Of a stretch of DNA of 15,900 bases, positions 6,734-14,181 are shown piece by piece (the stretch's first letter is position 1; every line of letters begins with the position of its first letter). The stretch lies in the NCBI GenBank assembly GCA_937889655.1, contig CALBZG010000199.1:1-15900 (forward strand), in the 5' to 3' direction. The stretch is from an uncultured Clostridia bacterium (GTDB lineage: Bacteria > Bacillota > Clostridia > Peptostreptococcales > Anaerovoracaceae). The notes below the pieces were generated by a model, which saw only the letters and a list, made by a program, of their open reading frames with translations, made no database searches and was not told the DNA's origin. Made by a program: the position numbers and the translations under genes.

Positions 6734-7984
6734 TCAGCCATTGACTGCAATGTAAGCGGATGAGAAGGCGAACTGAAGGTTATATCCCCCCGTATCCCCG
6801 TCGACATCCAGCACCTCTCCTGCAAAATAGAGGCCGGGCACCCGCTTGGATTCCATGGTTTTCAGGTCCACTCCATCCAGATCGACTCCACCAGCGGTGA
6901 TCATGGCCGTTTTCATAGGCCCAAGCCTTTCAACGGTGAATTCATCCCTCAGAATACTTTTCACCAAATTTTCAAGATCATGCCTCTTCGTTTGAGCTGC
7001 TTTCATAGCAGGATCGACCCTGCAGCAAAAGCATATGGTTTCCAGAAATCGCCTCGGAAGTTCAGCGGCAGATCCGGATCCGCTCTCGCGGAAAAAGTCC
7101 GCCAACAAGGTGATGAGCTGTTTTTTACTTTTTGCCGCCGCTTTCTTGAATTCATCCGCCAAGTGGTCTTCAGCCATCTCAGGAAAATAATTGATCCGGA
7201 TCCGATCGCCTGCTGACAAATATCTGGAATTGTCCAGGAGCAAGGGACCGGAGAATCCGTTATGTGTAAGCAGCAAAGAACCTCGAGTTTCATAGATCTT
7301 TGCTTTCGTATCTAAGAATGCTGCTTTTTTCAGGATCGACAGCTTTGCGGTTCTAAAGGAGATGCCGGCACAGGATGCATAGGGGTACTCGTTGACGAAG
7401 ACCGGCACCAATGCCGGGCGACGCTCTATTAATGCTACTCCGAGATTCTCCAGCAAAGGGAAAACCCCTCCGTCGGATCCAGTGGAAGGATACGAGCACC
7501 CTCCGGTGGCCACCAGGACTTTTCTGCATTGATAACGACGATCCGGGCAAACGACGGTAAAATAGTCTCCCGATTTTTCCAGAGCGACCACCGGAGAAGA
7601 ATAGTGGATCCTGATCCCGTTCTGGGAGCATTTTTTAACCAGGGCGTTAACGACTTCTCTGGAATCCAGAGAGGCCGGAAAAACATTACCGTCTTCTCTT
7701 TCCACGGTTTCTATGCCGATGCTTTTAAAGAAATCGATAACTGACCGATTGCTGTGATGATAAAGCGCTGTGCGGATCCTGCCCCCGTTCTGCCCGTAAT
7801 GGATTATAAAATCTTTGATGCTTCCGCCGTGTGTAAGATTGCACTGCCCGTTTCCGGTGAGGAGCAGCTTTCTCCCTGCGCGGCTTCCCTTTTCAAGGAT
7901 GAGCACATCCTTCGAAGATGGCAGGCTTGCGCCGGCGTACAGTCCCGCAGCACCGGCTCCCAATATGATCAAACTGTAAATCAT
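6734..7984 (-). CDS. BaiN/HI0933-family FAD-dependent oxidoreductase
   Basis: This 416-residue flavoprotein matches the HI0933/YhiN/BaiN family in length and landmarks. It has an N-terminal FAD-binding GAGAAGLYAG (9-18), KGSRAGRKLLLTGNGQCNLTH (38-58, a family hallmark), a middle ATGGCSYPSTGSDG stretch, and a C-terminal TAGGVDL...PGLYFAGEVLDVDGDTGGYNLQFAFSSAYIA. One member has been linked to bile-acid reduction, but most have no known substrate, so the product is best called a family flavoprotein. The start is ATG with only a weak AGG-type ribosome binding site. It is the first gene of a possible five-gene transcription unit with the acyltransferase cluster. The widespread, housekeeping-like spread of this family makes a functional tie to that cluster doubtful. 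Confidence 0.92.
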   Translation of the reverse strand: MIYSLIILGAGAAGLYAGASLPSSKDVLILEKGSRAGRKLLLTGNGQCNLTHGGSIKDFIIHYGQNGGRIRTALYHHSNRSVIDFFKSIGIETVEREDGNVFPASLDSREVVNALVKKCSQNGIRIHYSSPVVALEKSGDYFTVVCPDRRYQCRKVLVATGGCSYPSTGSDGGVFPLLENLGVALIERRPALVPVFVNEYPYASCAGISFRTAKLSILKKAAFLDTKAKIYETRGSLLLTHNGFSGPLLLDNSRYLSAGDRIRINYFPEMAEDHLADEFKKAAAKSKKQLITLLADFFRESGSGSAAELPRRFLETICFCCRVDPAMKAAQTKRHDLENLVKSILRDEFTVERLGPMKTAMITAGGVDLDGVDLKTMESKRVPGLYFAGEVLDVDGDTGGYNLQFAFSSAYIAVNG

Positions 7985-8063
7985 GTCATTGCACCTATCC
8001 CTATATTTTTAAGATGCGGTCTTCAAACTCTCGATATATACGAGTGTAGCATTTTCGTGCAAA

Positions 8064-8090
8064 TAAAAAAAGCCCCCTGAGGACCGCTTT
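8064..8090 (-). terminator. Probable terminator of the 38-residue small gene
   Basis: On the minus strand AAAGC and GCTTT pair around an interrupted inner stem with a three-base loop, and the hairpin runs into seven Ts. It lies about 45 bases after the small gene's stop and just before the BaiN-like gene's leader. The bulge makes it imperfect. Confidence 0.6.
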
Positions 8091-8135
8091 CTTTTACCAT
8101 GTTTCTTCCTTTTGATTGTATGTTTTGAGCATTTC

Positions 8136-8252
8136 TTACCTTTGGCTGGCCCAAACAGCAATTTCAATGTTTTCTTCCATCGATGCATCCAATTCGGACA
8201 TGCAGTAGGCATAGAATGTTTCACTGCCTTCAAAATAATAGTTGTTTTGCAT
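8136..8252 (-). CDS. Small acidic 38-residue protein, unrecognised
   Basis: This short frame begins at an ATG with an excellent ribosome binding site (AAGGAGGA, 8261-8268, eight bases upstream) and runs to TAA. The product has two parts: an aromatic-rich start MQNNYYFEGSETFYAYCM and an acidic helix-like SELDASMEENIEIAVWASQR. It holds six Glu and one Asp against one Arg and no Lys, a single Cys17, and no membrane segment or signal peptide. It resembles no family I know. A probable terminator follows about 45 bases after the stop, and the terminator of the Rnf operon lies upstream, so the gene would have its own promoter. TATAAT boxes occur at 8275-8280 and 8299-8304 on this strand, but without clear -35 boxes. 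The longer overlapping frame at 8009-8233 lacks a comparable ribosome binding site. Confidence 0.62.
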   Translation of the reverse strand: MQNNYYFEGSETFYAYCMSELDASMEENIEIAVWASQR

Positions 8253-8377
8253 ATATTTATTCCTCCTTTCTACGATTATATTTTCAATCTACGTGTTAAT
8301 TATACGGCTCTTTTGTTAATTAAATATTAGGGCAATGTTATATTCTTGTTAAATCTCATTGTTTGCTCTCATCAAAG

Positions 8378-8411
8378 AAAAAACCCCGGGAGCGTAACTT
8401 CCGAGGTTTTT
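8378..8411 (-). terminator. Rho-independent terminator of the rnf operon
   Basis: On the minus strand the 11-base arm AAAAACCTCGG pairs with CCGGGGTTTTT across an 11-base loop, followed by a T tract. One pair is U-G in this direction but C-A in the other, so the hairpin is built for leftward transcripts. It starts about 30 bases after rnfB. Confidence 0.87.
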
Positions 8412-8439
8412 CAATACACCATTCTACACTAACTATACA

Positions 8440-9252
8440 CTATAGTTTTCTGGCTAAGTTTATCGCTTTTGTCGGGCATTTTACGTAGCAAGTCGGATCG
8501 GAACATTTCTCGACACAGATCTTTGAATCCACGATGGCAAGATTGTTTTCGATCTTGATTGCATCGTAAGGGCAGTTCTTCGCGCAAATACCGCATCCGA
8601 TGCAGGCTGTTGTGCAAAGTTTCCGTGCCACTGCGCCTTTATCCTTTGAATTGCAATCCACCTTAACATGTGCGTCCAAAGGCAGCATCCTGATAACATG
8701 TTTCGGGCAGGCCTTTTCGCAGGCGCCGCATCCGGTACACTTTTTAGCATTGACAATAGGCAGACCATCCTCGCCCATAGATAAAGCATCAAAAGCACAA
8801 ACTCCTACACAGGTCCCAAAGCCGAGGCATCCATATTTGCAGCCTTTTGGACCCTGGTTCACAAGGCTTGCCGCCGTGCAATCCTGGATCCCTGAATAAA
8901 CGAAGCTCATGACTGCTTTCCCGGTACCGCCGGCACAGCCTATATGGGCGATCCTTGGTTCAACGGCTTCCGCTGCTTTTCCCGTCAGTTCAGCCACTCT
9001 GTCAGCTACAGCCGCTTTGCCAGGGATGCACAGGTTCGGAGCCACATCCGGATTCAGCACTACTGCTTCAGCGTAGGCCATACAACCCGGATAGCCGCAG
9101 GCGCCGCATTGGCCCTTCGGAAGCACATCTTCTACGATATGGATCAGAGGATTTACTTCTATACCCAGTTTTTTATTGGCTATTGCAAGGGTGAATCCAA
9201 ACAGCAGACCCACTCCTACCATTACAGCTATGATCAATATTGATATTTCCAT
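8440..9252 (-). CDS. rnfB: Rnf complex subunit B, multi-cluster iron-sulfur protein
   Basis: RnfB is the ferredoxin-facing electron-transfer subunit of the ion-pumping ferredoxin:NAD+ oxidoreductase. One N-terminal membrane helix (about 3-24) is followed by the four-cysteine domain with C49, C52, C57 and C75 (CGACGYPGC), characteristic of RnfB. Then come several [4Fe-4S]-type sets: C138/C142/C148/C152, C172/C175/C178/C182 (CTGCGACEKACP), C217/C220/C223/C227 (CIGCGICAKNCP) and C246/C250/C255/C259. This cluster-rich form is typical of clostridial Rnf. The ATG at 9252 is preferred over the GTG two codons earlier, since GGGAGG lies nine bases before the ATG but only three before the GTG. It is the last gene of the operon, 14 bases after rnfA, with a terminator behind it. 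Confidence 0.96.
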   Translation of the reverse strand: MEISILIIAVMVGVGLLFGFTLAIANKKLGIEVNPLIHIVEDVLPKGQCGACGYPGCMAYAEAVVLNPDVAPNLCIPGKAAVADRVAELTGKAAEAVEPRIAHIGCAGGTGKAVMSFVYSGIQDCTAASLVNQGPKGCKYGCLGFGTCVGVCAFDALSMGEDGLPIVNAKKCTGCGACEKACPKHVIRMLPLDAHVKVDCNSKDKGAVARKLCTTACIGCGICAKNCPYDAIKIENNLAIVDSKICVEKCSDPTCYVKCPTKAINLARKL

Positions 9253-9266
9253 ATTCACAATCCTCC

Positions 9267-9848
9267 CTACATGCTTATCATTCCGGAAAAACCTAGGAAG
9301 GACAAAGCCAGCATGCCGGCCAGTATAAATGCCACTCCCAGTCCCCGAAGCGATTTCGGCACATCAGCATAATCCAGTTTTTCGCGGAGGCTTGCCATGA
9401 TAACCAGCGCGAGAGCGAATCCGGTACCGGAGCCCAAAGCATTAACTACACTGTACATAAATGTGAATTCGGATTCAGCATTGATGAGAGGCACGCCCAA
9501 TACGACGCAGTTCGTTGCAATAAGCAGCAAGTATATGCCCCACATTCCATACAACGCAGGAGCCATTTTTTTGATTACAATTTCGAGCAGCTGTACAAAG
9601 CTCGCTATAAGAATAACAAACACGATGGTTTTCAGGAATACCAGTTCAAACGGAACCAGTATGAAATTATACACGGCCCATGCCAGCATGGAGCTTAATG
9701 TTATGACCGCAGTAACCGCCACACCCATTCCTGCTGAAGCATCCAGCTTTTTGGATACTCCGAAGAAGATGCATAATCCTAAAAATCTTGTTAAAACGAA
9801 GTTGTTAACTATAGCCGCGCTTACAAATAATGTCAAATATGCTTCCAT
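9267..9848 (-). CDS. rnfA: Rnf complex subunit A, membrane protein
   Basis: RnfA and RnfE are homologous six-helix membrane subunits, inserted in opposite orientation, that form the core of the Rnf complex. This 193-residue protein begins MEAYLTLFVSAAIVNNFVLTRFLGLC, which carries the family's 'NN-x-V-L-x-x-x-x-G-x-C' half-channel motif, including a cysteine near the internal iron-sulfur site. A second such element is LLIATNCVVLGVPL, and the C-terminal part has GSGTGFALALVIMASLREKL. Length and motifs are normal for the family. The ATG overlaps the rnfE stop by one base (TAATG), so translation is coupled. AAGGAG is found 11 bases upstream. rnfB follows. Confidence 0.97.
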   Translation of the reverse strand: MEAYLTLFVSAAIVNNFVLTRFLGLCIFFGVSKKLDASAGMGVAVTAVITLSSMLAWAVYNFILVPFELVFLKTIVFVILIASFVQLLEIVIKKMAPALYGMWGIYLLLIATNCVVLGVPLINAESEFTFMYSVVNALGSGTGFALALVIMASLREKLDYADVPKSLRGLGVAFILAGMLALSFLGFSGMISM

Positions 9849-10471
9849 TATGCATCACGCTCCTTCATTTTTCTTTCTTTTCGTTGGAGATGCAGATTTA
9901 CTGCTCCTACCATATACCCGATCAGAACGAAAGCTCCTGCAGGTAAAATCATGATCAGTGGAGCGTTATAGCCTTCCCCGAAAATCTGAAAGCCCAAAAT
10001 TGTGCCGTTTCCTAAAATTTCACGGATCACGCTGATGGCCACCATAGCTAAAGTAAAGCCGACGCCCATGCCCAGTCCATCCAGGAAAGACGGAAATAAT
10101 TTATTTTTGGATGCAAACACTTCTGCTCTGGCAAGAATGATCGCAAATACAACGACCAGAGCAAGGTATATTCCCAGCGCCTTATACAGCATTGGAGCGA
10201 ATGCCTCCAGAGTCAATTCCGCCAGTGTAACGATGGTGGCGATGGATGTAACGTATACCGCCACACGTACTTTTGGATTGACCAGATGCCGGATCAATGA
10301 AACCACCACATTGTTTGCAGTAATAACGAACATAACCGTGAGTCCCATCGTCAATCCTGTGTCTACCCCCGATGTAACTGCCAGGGCGGGGCAAAGGCTC
10401 AGTGCCAAAACTAAAATCGGATTTTCTTCAATTATTCCCTTGGAGAATACCTTCCAAAGACTATTCTTCAT
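9848..10471 (-). CDS. rnfE: Rnf complex subunit E, membrane protein
   Basis: RnfE is the partner of RnfA in the membrane core. The protein starts MKNSLWKVFSKGIIEENPILVLALSLCPALAVTS, with the family's 'NP-x-x-V-x-x-L-G/S-L-C-P-x-L-A' motif holding the core cysteine. The C-terminal half has FPSFLDGLGMGVGFTLAMVAISVIREILG and a short basic tail. The longer frame begins at a GTG (10480) inside the GGGGGG ribosome binding site, so the ATG at 10471 is preferred, giving 207 residues and one base between it and the rnfG stop. The stop overlaps the rnfA start. All features are ordinary for clostridial RnfE. Confidence 0.96.
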   Translation of the reverse strand: MKNSLWKVFSKGIIEENPILVLALSLCPALAVTSGVDTGLTMGLTVMFVITANNVVVSLIRHLVNPKVRVAVYVTSIATIVTLAELTLEAFAPMLYKALGIYLALVVVFAIILARAEVFASKNKLFPSFLDGLGMGVGFTLAMVAISVIREILGNGTILGFQIFGEGYNAPLIMILPAGAFVLIGYMVGAVNLHLQRKERKMKERDA

Positions 10472-10472
10472 C

Positions 10473-11039
10473 TTATTCACCCCCCGTAAATTCCAGAACT
10501 GCGTCTACGGCTTCCTTGACTGCTTCCGTTACGGCTCTACTGGTGATGGTCGCACCGGTGATGGCTTGAATATTTTCGGTATTTTTTGGATCCTTGGTTA
10601 CAATCAGGGTGTCGGAGGACTTGCCCCAATACTGGCTTCTGAAATCATCTTCAAATGCCTTTGTTCCAAGGCCTGGTGTTTCATTGGCTTTTGTTACGCT
10701 GAAATCAATGATGTCGCCATCGTTTGAAACAGCAACCATTACTTTCACTGCTCCGCCATATCCTTTCGCCTCGCCCGGCACCAGATATGCAACGGTTTCT
10801 CCGCCTTTTTCAGCTGCATACCAGTTTTCGTGTCCTTCAACAGGTTTGAAGTCATCGGCATCGGCAACCAGTTCTCGCATGGATTGTTTGAGCAGCATTT
10901 CGGCATTCTTGACTGCCAATGGGTGGGTGAAATAATATACGCCGGAGATGATCACTCCGGATATCAAACAAGCTATGGTCAGATTCATCGCTATTTGAAA
11001 GATGGAATATTTCTTTTCTTCATGATGCATATCAGACAT
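10473..11039 (-). CDS. rnfG: Rnf complex subunit G, covalent FMN-binding protein
   Basis: RnfG carries a covalently bound FMN on the outer face of the membrane and passes electrons between RnfD and the core. The 188-residue protein has one N-terminal membrane helix (about 14-37) and an FMN-binding domain with ETPGLGTKAFEDDF (120-133). It also has the flavinylation motif TGAT (161-164) in AITGATITSRAVTEAV; by family precedent the FMN is joined to Thr164 by the ApbE enzyme, whose gene is not in this window. The ATG overlaps the rnfD stop (TAATG), with AGGAGG upstream. Length and layout are typical. Confidence 0.96.
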   Translation of the reverse strand: MSDMHHEEKKYSIFQIAMNLTIACLISGVIISGVYYFTHPLAVKNAEMLLKQSMRELVADADDFKPVEGHENWYAAEKGGETVAYLVPGEAKGYGGAVKVMVAVSNDGDIIDFSVTKANETPGLGTKAFEDDFRSQYWGKSSDTLIVTKDPKNTENIQAITGATITSRAVTEAVKEAVDAVLEFTGGE

Positions 11040-12037
11040 TATTTCCCACCTCCTGTACCATATATTCTAGGTTTGACATATCTGTCAATCAAAGGTGTTA
11101 CGCAGTTCATCAGCAGGATGGAATAACAGACGCCTTCAGGATATCCGCCCTTCAGTCTGATCAGAGATACCAGCAAACCGGCTCCCACGGCAAAAATGAT
11201 CTGTCCTTTTTTTGTTATAGGCGCAGTGACCATGTCCGTCGCCATGAAAAATGCTCCGATAATGAGTCCGCCTGCCATCATATGGAAAATCGGATCTCCT
11301 GTAAAGAGTCCTTCCGGTCCGAATATCCAGGTGACGATTGCAACGGTTCCTATCATGCAGACAGGTATATGCCAGCTGATGATATGTTTATACATTAGGT
11401 AAACGCCACCAAGCACAAGGAGTACTGTGCAGGTTTCGCCGATGCTTCCGCTTCTGGTTCCCAGCAGCATGGCTTTGTAAAGTTCTGTTTTACCTCCGAA
11501 AAGTTCCACCAGGCTATCATAGCCCTCCAGCTTCAATACGGATAAAGGAGTGGCCGTTGATACTGCATCAACGCTGATCTCCGTGGTTCTCCAGGTAGTC
11601 ATAGCTACCGGCCAGGAAACCATCAGAGCCGCTCTTCCGATATGAGCCGGGTTGAAAATGTTGAACCCAAGTCCGCCCATGGAATGCTTCGCGACCACTA
11701 TCGCAAAAGCGGACCCTAAGGCTGTCATATAATAAGGAAGGTCCGGTGGAAGGCACATTGCGAGAAGAAGGCCTGTTATCACTGCGCTTCCATCAGTGAT
11801 TGTCACTTTAACTTTTCGAACTTTCTGAACCAGATATTCTGATACCACAGCTGCAGCAATGCTCACAGCTATATTAATGAATGCCGATAGTCCAAAGTAG
11901 AATACTCCGAATGCCGCTGCCGGTATCAAAGCCATGATGACGCGCCACATGATTTTCTGTACCGTGTCGTCCGCTTTGATGTGAGGTGATGTGGATACGG
12001 AATATATATTTTCCTGTACACTTGTTTGTGAACTCAT
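11039..12037 (-). CDS. rnfD: Rnf complex subunit D, flavinylated membrane protein
   Basis: RnfD is a multi-pass membrane subunit, related to NqrB, that takes part in ion translocation and bears covalent FMN. This 332-residue protein has about nine hydrophobic segments, with family landmarks TDGSAVITGLLLAMCLPPDLPYY (81-103) and GGLGFNIFNPAHIGRAALMVSWP (121-143). The FMN site is DAVSTATPL (157-165), with Thr163 as the expected acceptor; Ser-Thr-Ala-Thr stands where many relatives have Ser-Gly-Ala-Thr. It starts 17 bases after the rnfC stop with a very G-rich ribosome binding site (AGGAGGGGGG) that overlaps that stop codon, and it overlaps rnfG by one base. Confidence 0.96.
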   Translation of the reverse strand: MSSQTSVQENIYSVSTSPHIKADDTVQKIMWRVIMALIPAAAFGVFYFGLSAFINIAVSIAAAVVSEYLVQKVRKVKVTITDGSAVITGLLLAMCLPPDLPYYMTALGSAFAIVVAKHSMGGLGFNIFNPAHIGRAALMVSWPVAMTTWRTTEISVDAVSTATPLSVLKLEGYDSLVELFGGKTELYKAMLLGTRSGSIGETCTVLLVLGGVYLMYKHIISWHIPVCMIGTVAIVTWIFGPEGLFTGDPIFHMMAGGLIIGAFFMATDMVTAPITKKGQIIFAVGAGLLVSLIRLKGGYPEGVCYSILLMNCVTPLIDRYVKPRIYGTGGGK

Positions 12038-12054
12038 TTTTTGTATCCCCCCTC

Positions 12055-13368
12055 CTAGTGATGTGCAGCCGGAACCTGCGATTTAGCATGCCGGATGTAT
12101 TGTACAATATTACGTTTAGATGGACATATAAATGCACAGCTTCCGCATTCGATACAGCTCAATAAGCCGAACTCATCTTTAGCTTCCTTGAATTTATGAC
12201 GCTCGCCAAGAATGCTCAGCATGCTAGGCACCAGGCCGATCGGACATGCCTCCACGCATCTGCCGCAGCGGATGCAAGGCAATTCTTCGCCATAGCTTAA
12301 AGCTTCCTTGCTGAGGACTGTTATCCCTGCAACTCCTTTAACAACAGGAATATCCAGAGCAGCCTGAGCATAACCCATCATCGGCCCGCCGTTGATGATT
12401 TTTTCAGGTGTTTTGCTGAATCCTCCGCAGAAATCGATGAGATCCTTGAAGCTGGTCCCGATCCTGGTCATCACATTTTTAGGCTCTGTGATAGCGTCTC
12501 CTGTTACGGTGACCACTTTTTCAATGACCGGGAGTCCGTGCACGACTGCTTCATATAGGGAATTCACTGTGCCCACGTTCAAACCCACGATACCGATGTT
12601 GAAATGCCTGCCTCCGGCCGGGATTTCACGGCCTGTTAAAGCTTTGATGAACATTCTTTCAGCGCCCTGAGGATATTTTGTTTCCAAAGGAACGACCTCA
12701 ACGCCGGTGCCTTCAAATGCTTTGGTCATGATTTCAATAGCCTGCGGCTTATTATCTTCGATGCCCACGATCCCGCGTTTGACGTTCAATGATTTCAATG
12801 CGATCTGGAATCCGATGGCGATCTCTTTCGATCTCTCCACCATGAGCCTGTAATCACAAGTCAGATACGGCTCACATTCGGAACCGTTCAACAGCACGGT
12901 ATCGATCTTCTTGTCCGGACCATAGGTCAATTTTGTAGCAGACGGGAAATTTGCTCCGCCCATTCCAACAAGGCCGGCCTGTTTGATTATGGAATGGAGC
13001 TCCTCTATATCAAGTTTCTCCCAATCCCTTTCCATAGGAAGGCCGGGAGCCCACTCATCCAATCCATCACTTTCAATAACGATTGCAATGCTTTTATCAC
13101 GATATGAGCTTGGGTATTCCCCAATGTCGACCACCTTACCCGATATCGTAGCATGTACAAAACTTGTCATGGCTGCATCAGATCTGGCAATAAGCTGTCC
13201 CTTCTTGACCATATCCCCTACCTGCACCGTTGGTATGCCCGGCGCTCCGATATGCTGGCTGACTGGTATGACAACCTTCTCCGGAAGAGGACCTTTCACA
13301 ATAGGGGCATTTTCGGAATAGCTTTTATTTCCCGGTGGATGCACTCCGCCACGAAAACTTTTAAGCAC
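12055..13368 (-). CDS. rnfC: Rnf complex subunit C, NADH-interacting iron-sulfur/FMN protein
   Basis: RnfC is the peripheral cytoplasmic subunit that exchanges electrons with NAD(H). It begins MLKSFRGGVHPPGNKSYSEN, the usual RnfC start, followed by a barrel-like region (IARSDAAMTSFVHATISGKVVDIG) and the nucleotide-binding GLVGMGGANFPSATKL near residue 133. Two C-terminal [4Fe-4S] sets follow: C365/C368/C371/C375 (CIRCGRCVEACP) and C405/C408/C411/C415 (CIECGSCAFICP). The longest frame starts at a GTG (13377) lying within the AAGGAGG ribosome binding site, so the GTG at 13368, eight bases after it, is chosen; this gives 437 residues and matches relatives. It is the first rnf gene, 106 bases after rseC, and a tandem repeat lies in that gap. 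Confidence 0.96.
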   Translation of the reverse strand: MLKSFRGGVHPPGNKSYSENAPIVKGPLPEKVVIPVSQHIGAPGIPTVQVGDMVKKGQLIARSDAAMTSFVHATISGKVVDIGEYPSSYRDKSIAIVIESDGLDEWAPGLPMERDWEKLDIEELHSIIKQAGLVGMGGANFPSATKLTYGPDKKIDTVLLNGSECEPYLTCDYRLMVERSKEIAIGFQIALKSLNVKRGIVGIEDNKPQAIEIMTKAFEGTGVEVVPLETKYPQGAERMFIKALTGREIPAGGRHFNIGIVGLNVGTVNSLYEAVVHGLPVIEKVVTVTGDAITEPKNVMTRIGTSFKDLIDFCGGFSKTPEKIINGGPMMGYAQAALDIPVVKGVAGITVLSKEALSYGEELPCIRCGRCVEACPIGLVPSMLSILGERHKFKEAKDEFGLLSCIECGSCAFICPSKRNIVQYIRHAKSQVPAAHH

Positions 13369-13413
13369 TAGAATCACCTCCTTAAGTTGATAAAACTATA
13401 ATTGCGTTTGCAG

Positions 13414-13441
13414 TACTATAATAAATATATACTATAATAAA
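13414..13441. repeat. Two direct 12-bp repeats upstream of rnfC
   Basis: TACTATAATAAA occurs at 13414-13425 and again, identical, at 13430-13441, separated by TATA (period 16). The pair lies about 50-75 bases upstream of the rnfC start, in the gap after rseC. It could be a binding site, overlapping -10 boxes, or chance in AT-rich DNA. No matching -35 box was found on the minus strand. Confidence 0.6.
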
Positions 13442-13474
13442 CCTTTATTATGTGAGAGGGTATATCTTTTCCCA

Positions 13475-13888
13475 TTATATTACGATGCTTTTTATTTCCG
13501 GTAAAGAGTTCCTCTTTTTCCCAATATAACTGTCATATATTTTTATGACGATCCCTGTGATGAGAAAAGCGGATGCTCCTCCCGCGATCCTGCCTGTTTG
13601 AATATTCCAGGCCATGGCCTCTGCGATCTCACCACCTGCAAGAGCTCCCAGGAAAGCGAAAATAAGCGGTGCGGCGAATATGATCAGAGAGCTCTTTACT
13701 TTGTTAGTATCCATGACTTCATACTGTACTCTTTGCCCCACCTTAGCCCCTATTTTATTATCAGCCTCAAATATTGGCGAATCTGTTCCGGGACAAACGC
13801 CACAGCAAACGCATTCATTATGTTTCCCGGGTTTTATCATTGCAATATTCCCTTTTGTTTCGATTACGATCCCTTCTTCGATCTTCAT
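13475..13888 (-). CDS. rseC: RseC/MucC-family membrane protein
   Basis: The 137-residue protein has the RseC layout: an N-terminal cytosolic domain starting MKIEEGIVIETKGNIAMIK, a cysteine group C26, C28, C29 and C32 (CVCCGVC), and two membrane helices (about 66-85 and 98-118) with a short basic tail. RseC is known as part of the SoxR-reducing system with the Rsx (Rnf) complex in enterobacteria, and rseC-like genes often adjoin rnf genes. Here it lies directly upstream of rnfC and reads the same way. A longer frame starts at 13921, but the ATG at 13888 has AAGGAG nine bases upstream and gives the family's normal beginning. A good promoter is found about 90 bases before it. Its exact role in clostridia is not known. 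Confidence 0.9.
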   Translation of the reverse strand: MKIEEGIVIETKGNIAMIKPGKHNECVCCGVCPGTDSPIFEADNKIGAKVGQRVQYEVMDTNKVKSSLIIFAAPLIFAFLGALAGGEIAEAMAWNIQTGRIAGGASAFLITGIVIKIYDSYIGKKRNSLPEIKSIVI

Positions 13889-13980
13889 GAAAGACAGCTC
13901 CTTCTTAGTGCATCCATGCATTACTTTTTTAGAACCTTAAAGCATTGTACTTTAAAAAATACATTTATATATTGCATTGA

Positions 13981-14009
13981 ATTGTATTATATATCTCAAT
14001 AATTTTCAA
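13981..14009 (-). promoter_or_regulatory. Probable sigma-A promoter for rseC-rnfCDGEAB
   Basis: On the minus strand TTGAAA (14004-14009) and TACAAT (13981-13986) stand 17 bases apart; each matches the consensus at five of six positions. Transcription would start near 13974, leaving about 85 bases of untranslated leader before rseC. Confidence 0.6.
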
Positions 14010-14097
14010 GTATTATATTATTGAATTCAATTTAAAATAATAATGAAAATCCGATTTTTCCCGCGTGATCTCCCCGCAATCCTTTTATATTGCTATA

Positions 14098-14129
14098 AAG
14101 GCTCTGCAATCATCAGATTGCAGAGCCTT
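14098..14129 (-). terminator. Perfect 14-bp hairpin, likely terminator of the liv-CBS operon
   Basis: AAGGCTCTGCAATC and its exact complement flank a four-base loop, 52 bases after the CBS gene's stop. The T run after it on the minus strand is short (TTTATA), so it may be a modest terminator or also protect the 3' end of the message. Confidence 0.65.
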
Positions 14130-14181
14130 AATAAAATTGTTTTTATGGACTGGTTCATCAAAAAAAGATGCCGAGCATATA

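Noticed and set aside
8030..8044. CTCG/CGAG arms around ATATATA upstream of the BaiN-like gene, as an operator
   Set aside because: Only four bases per arm match and the centre is plain AT sequence; chance is likely.
8009..8233. 74-residue lysine-rich open frame on the minus strand
   Set aside because: It has no good ribosome binding site, runs through the probable terminator, and overlaps in another frame the 38-residue gene that has strong start signals.
10002..10727. 241-residue open frame on the + strand
   Set aside because: It lies wholly antisense to rnfE and rnfG, whose products are clear, and its translation is low-complexity with no recognisable domain.
13922..14097. Riboswitch or structured leader before rseC
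   Set aside because: The stretch is AT-rich with no conserved riboswitch core that I can recognise; only the promoter is supported.
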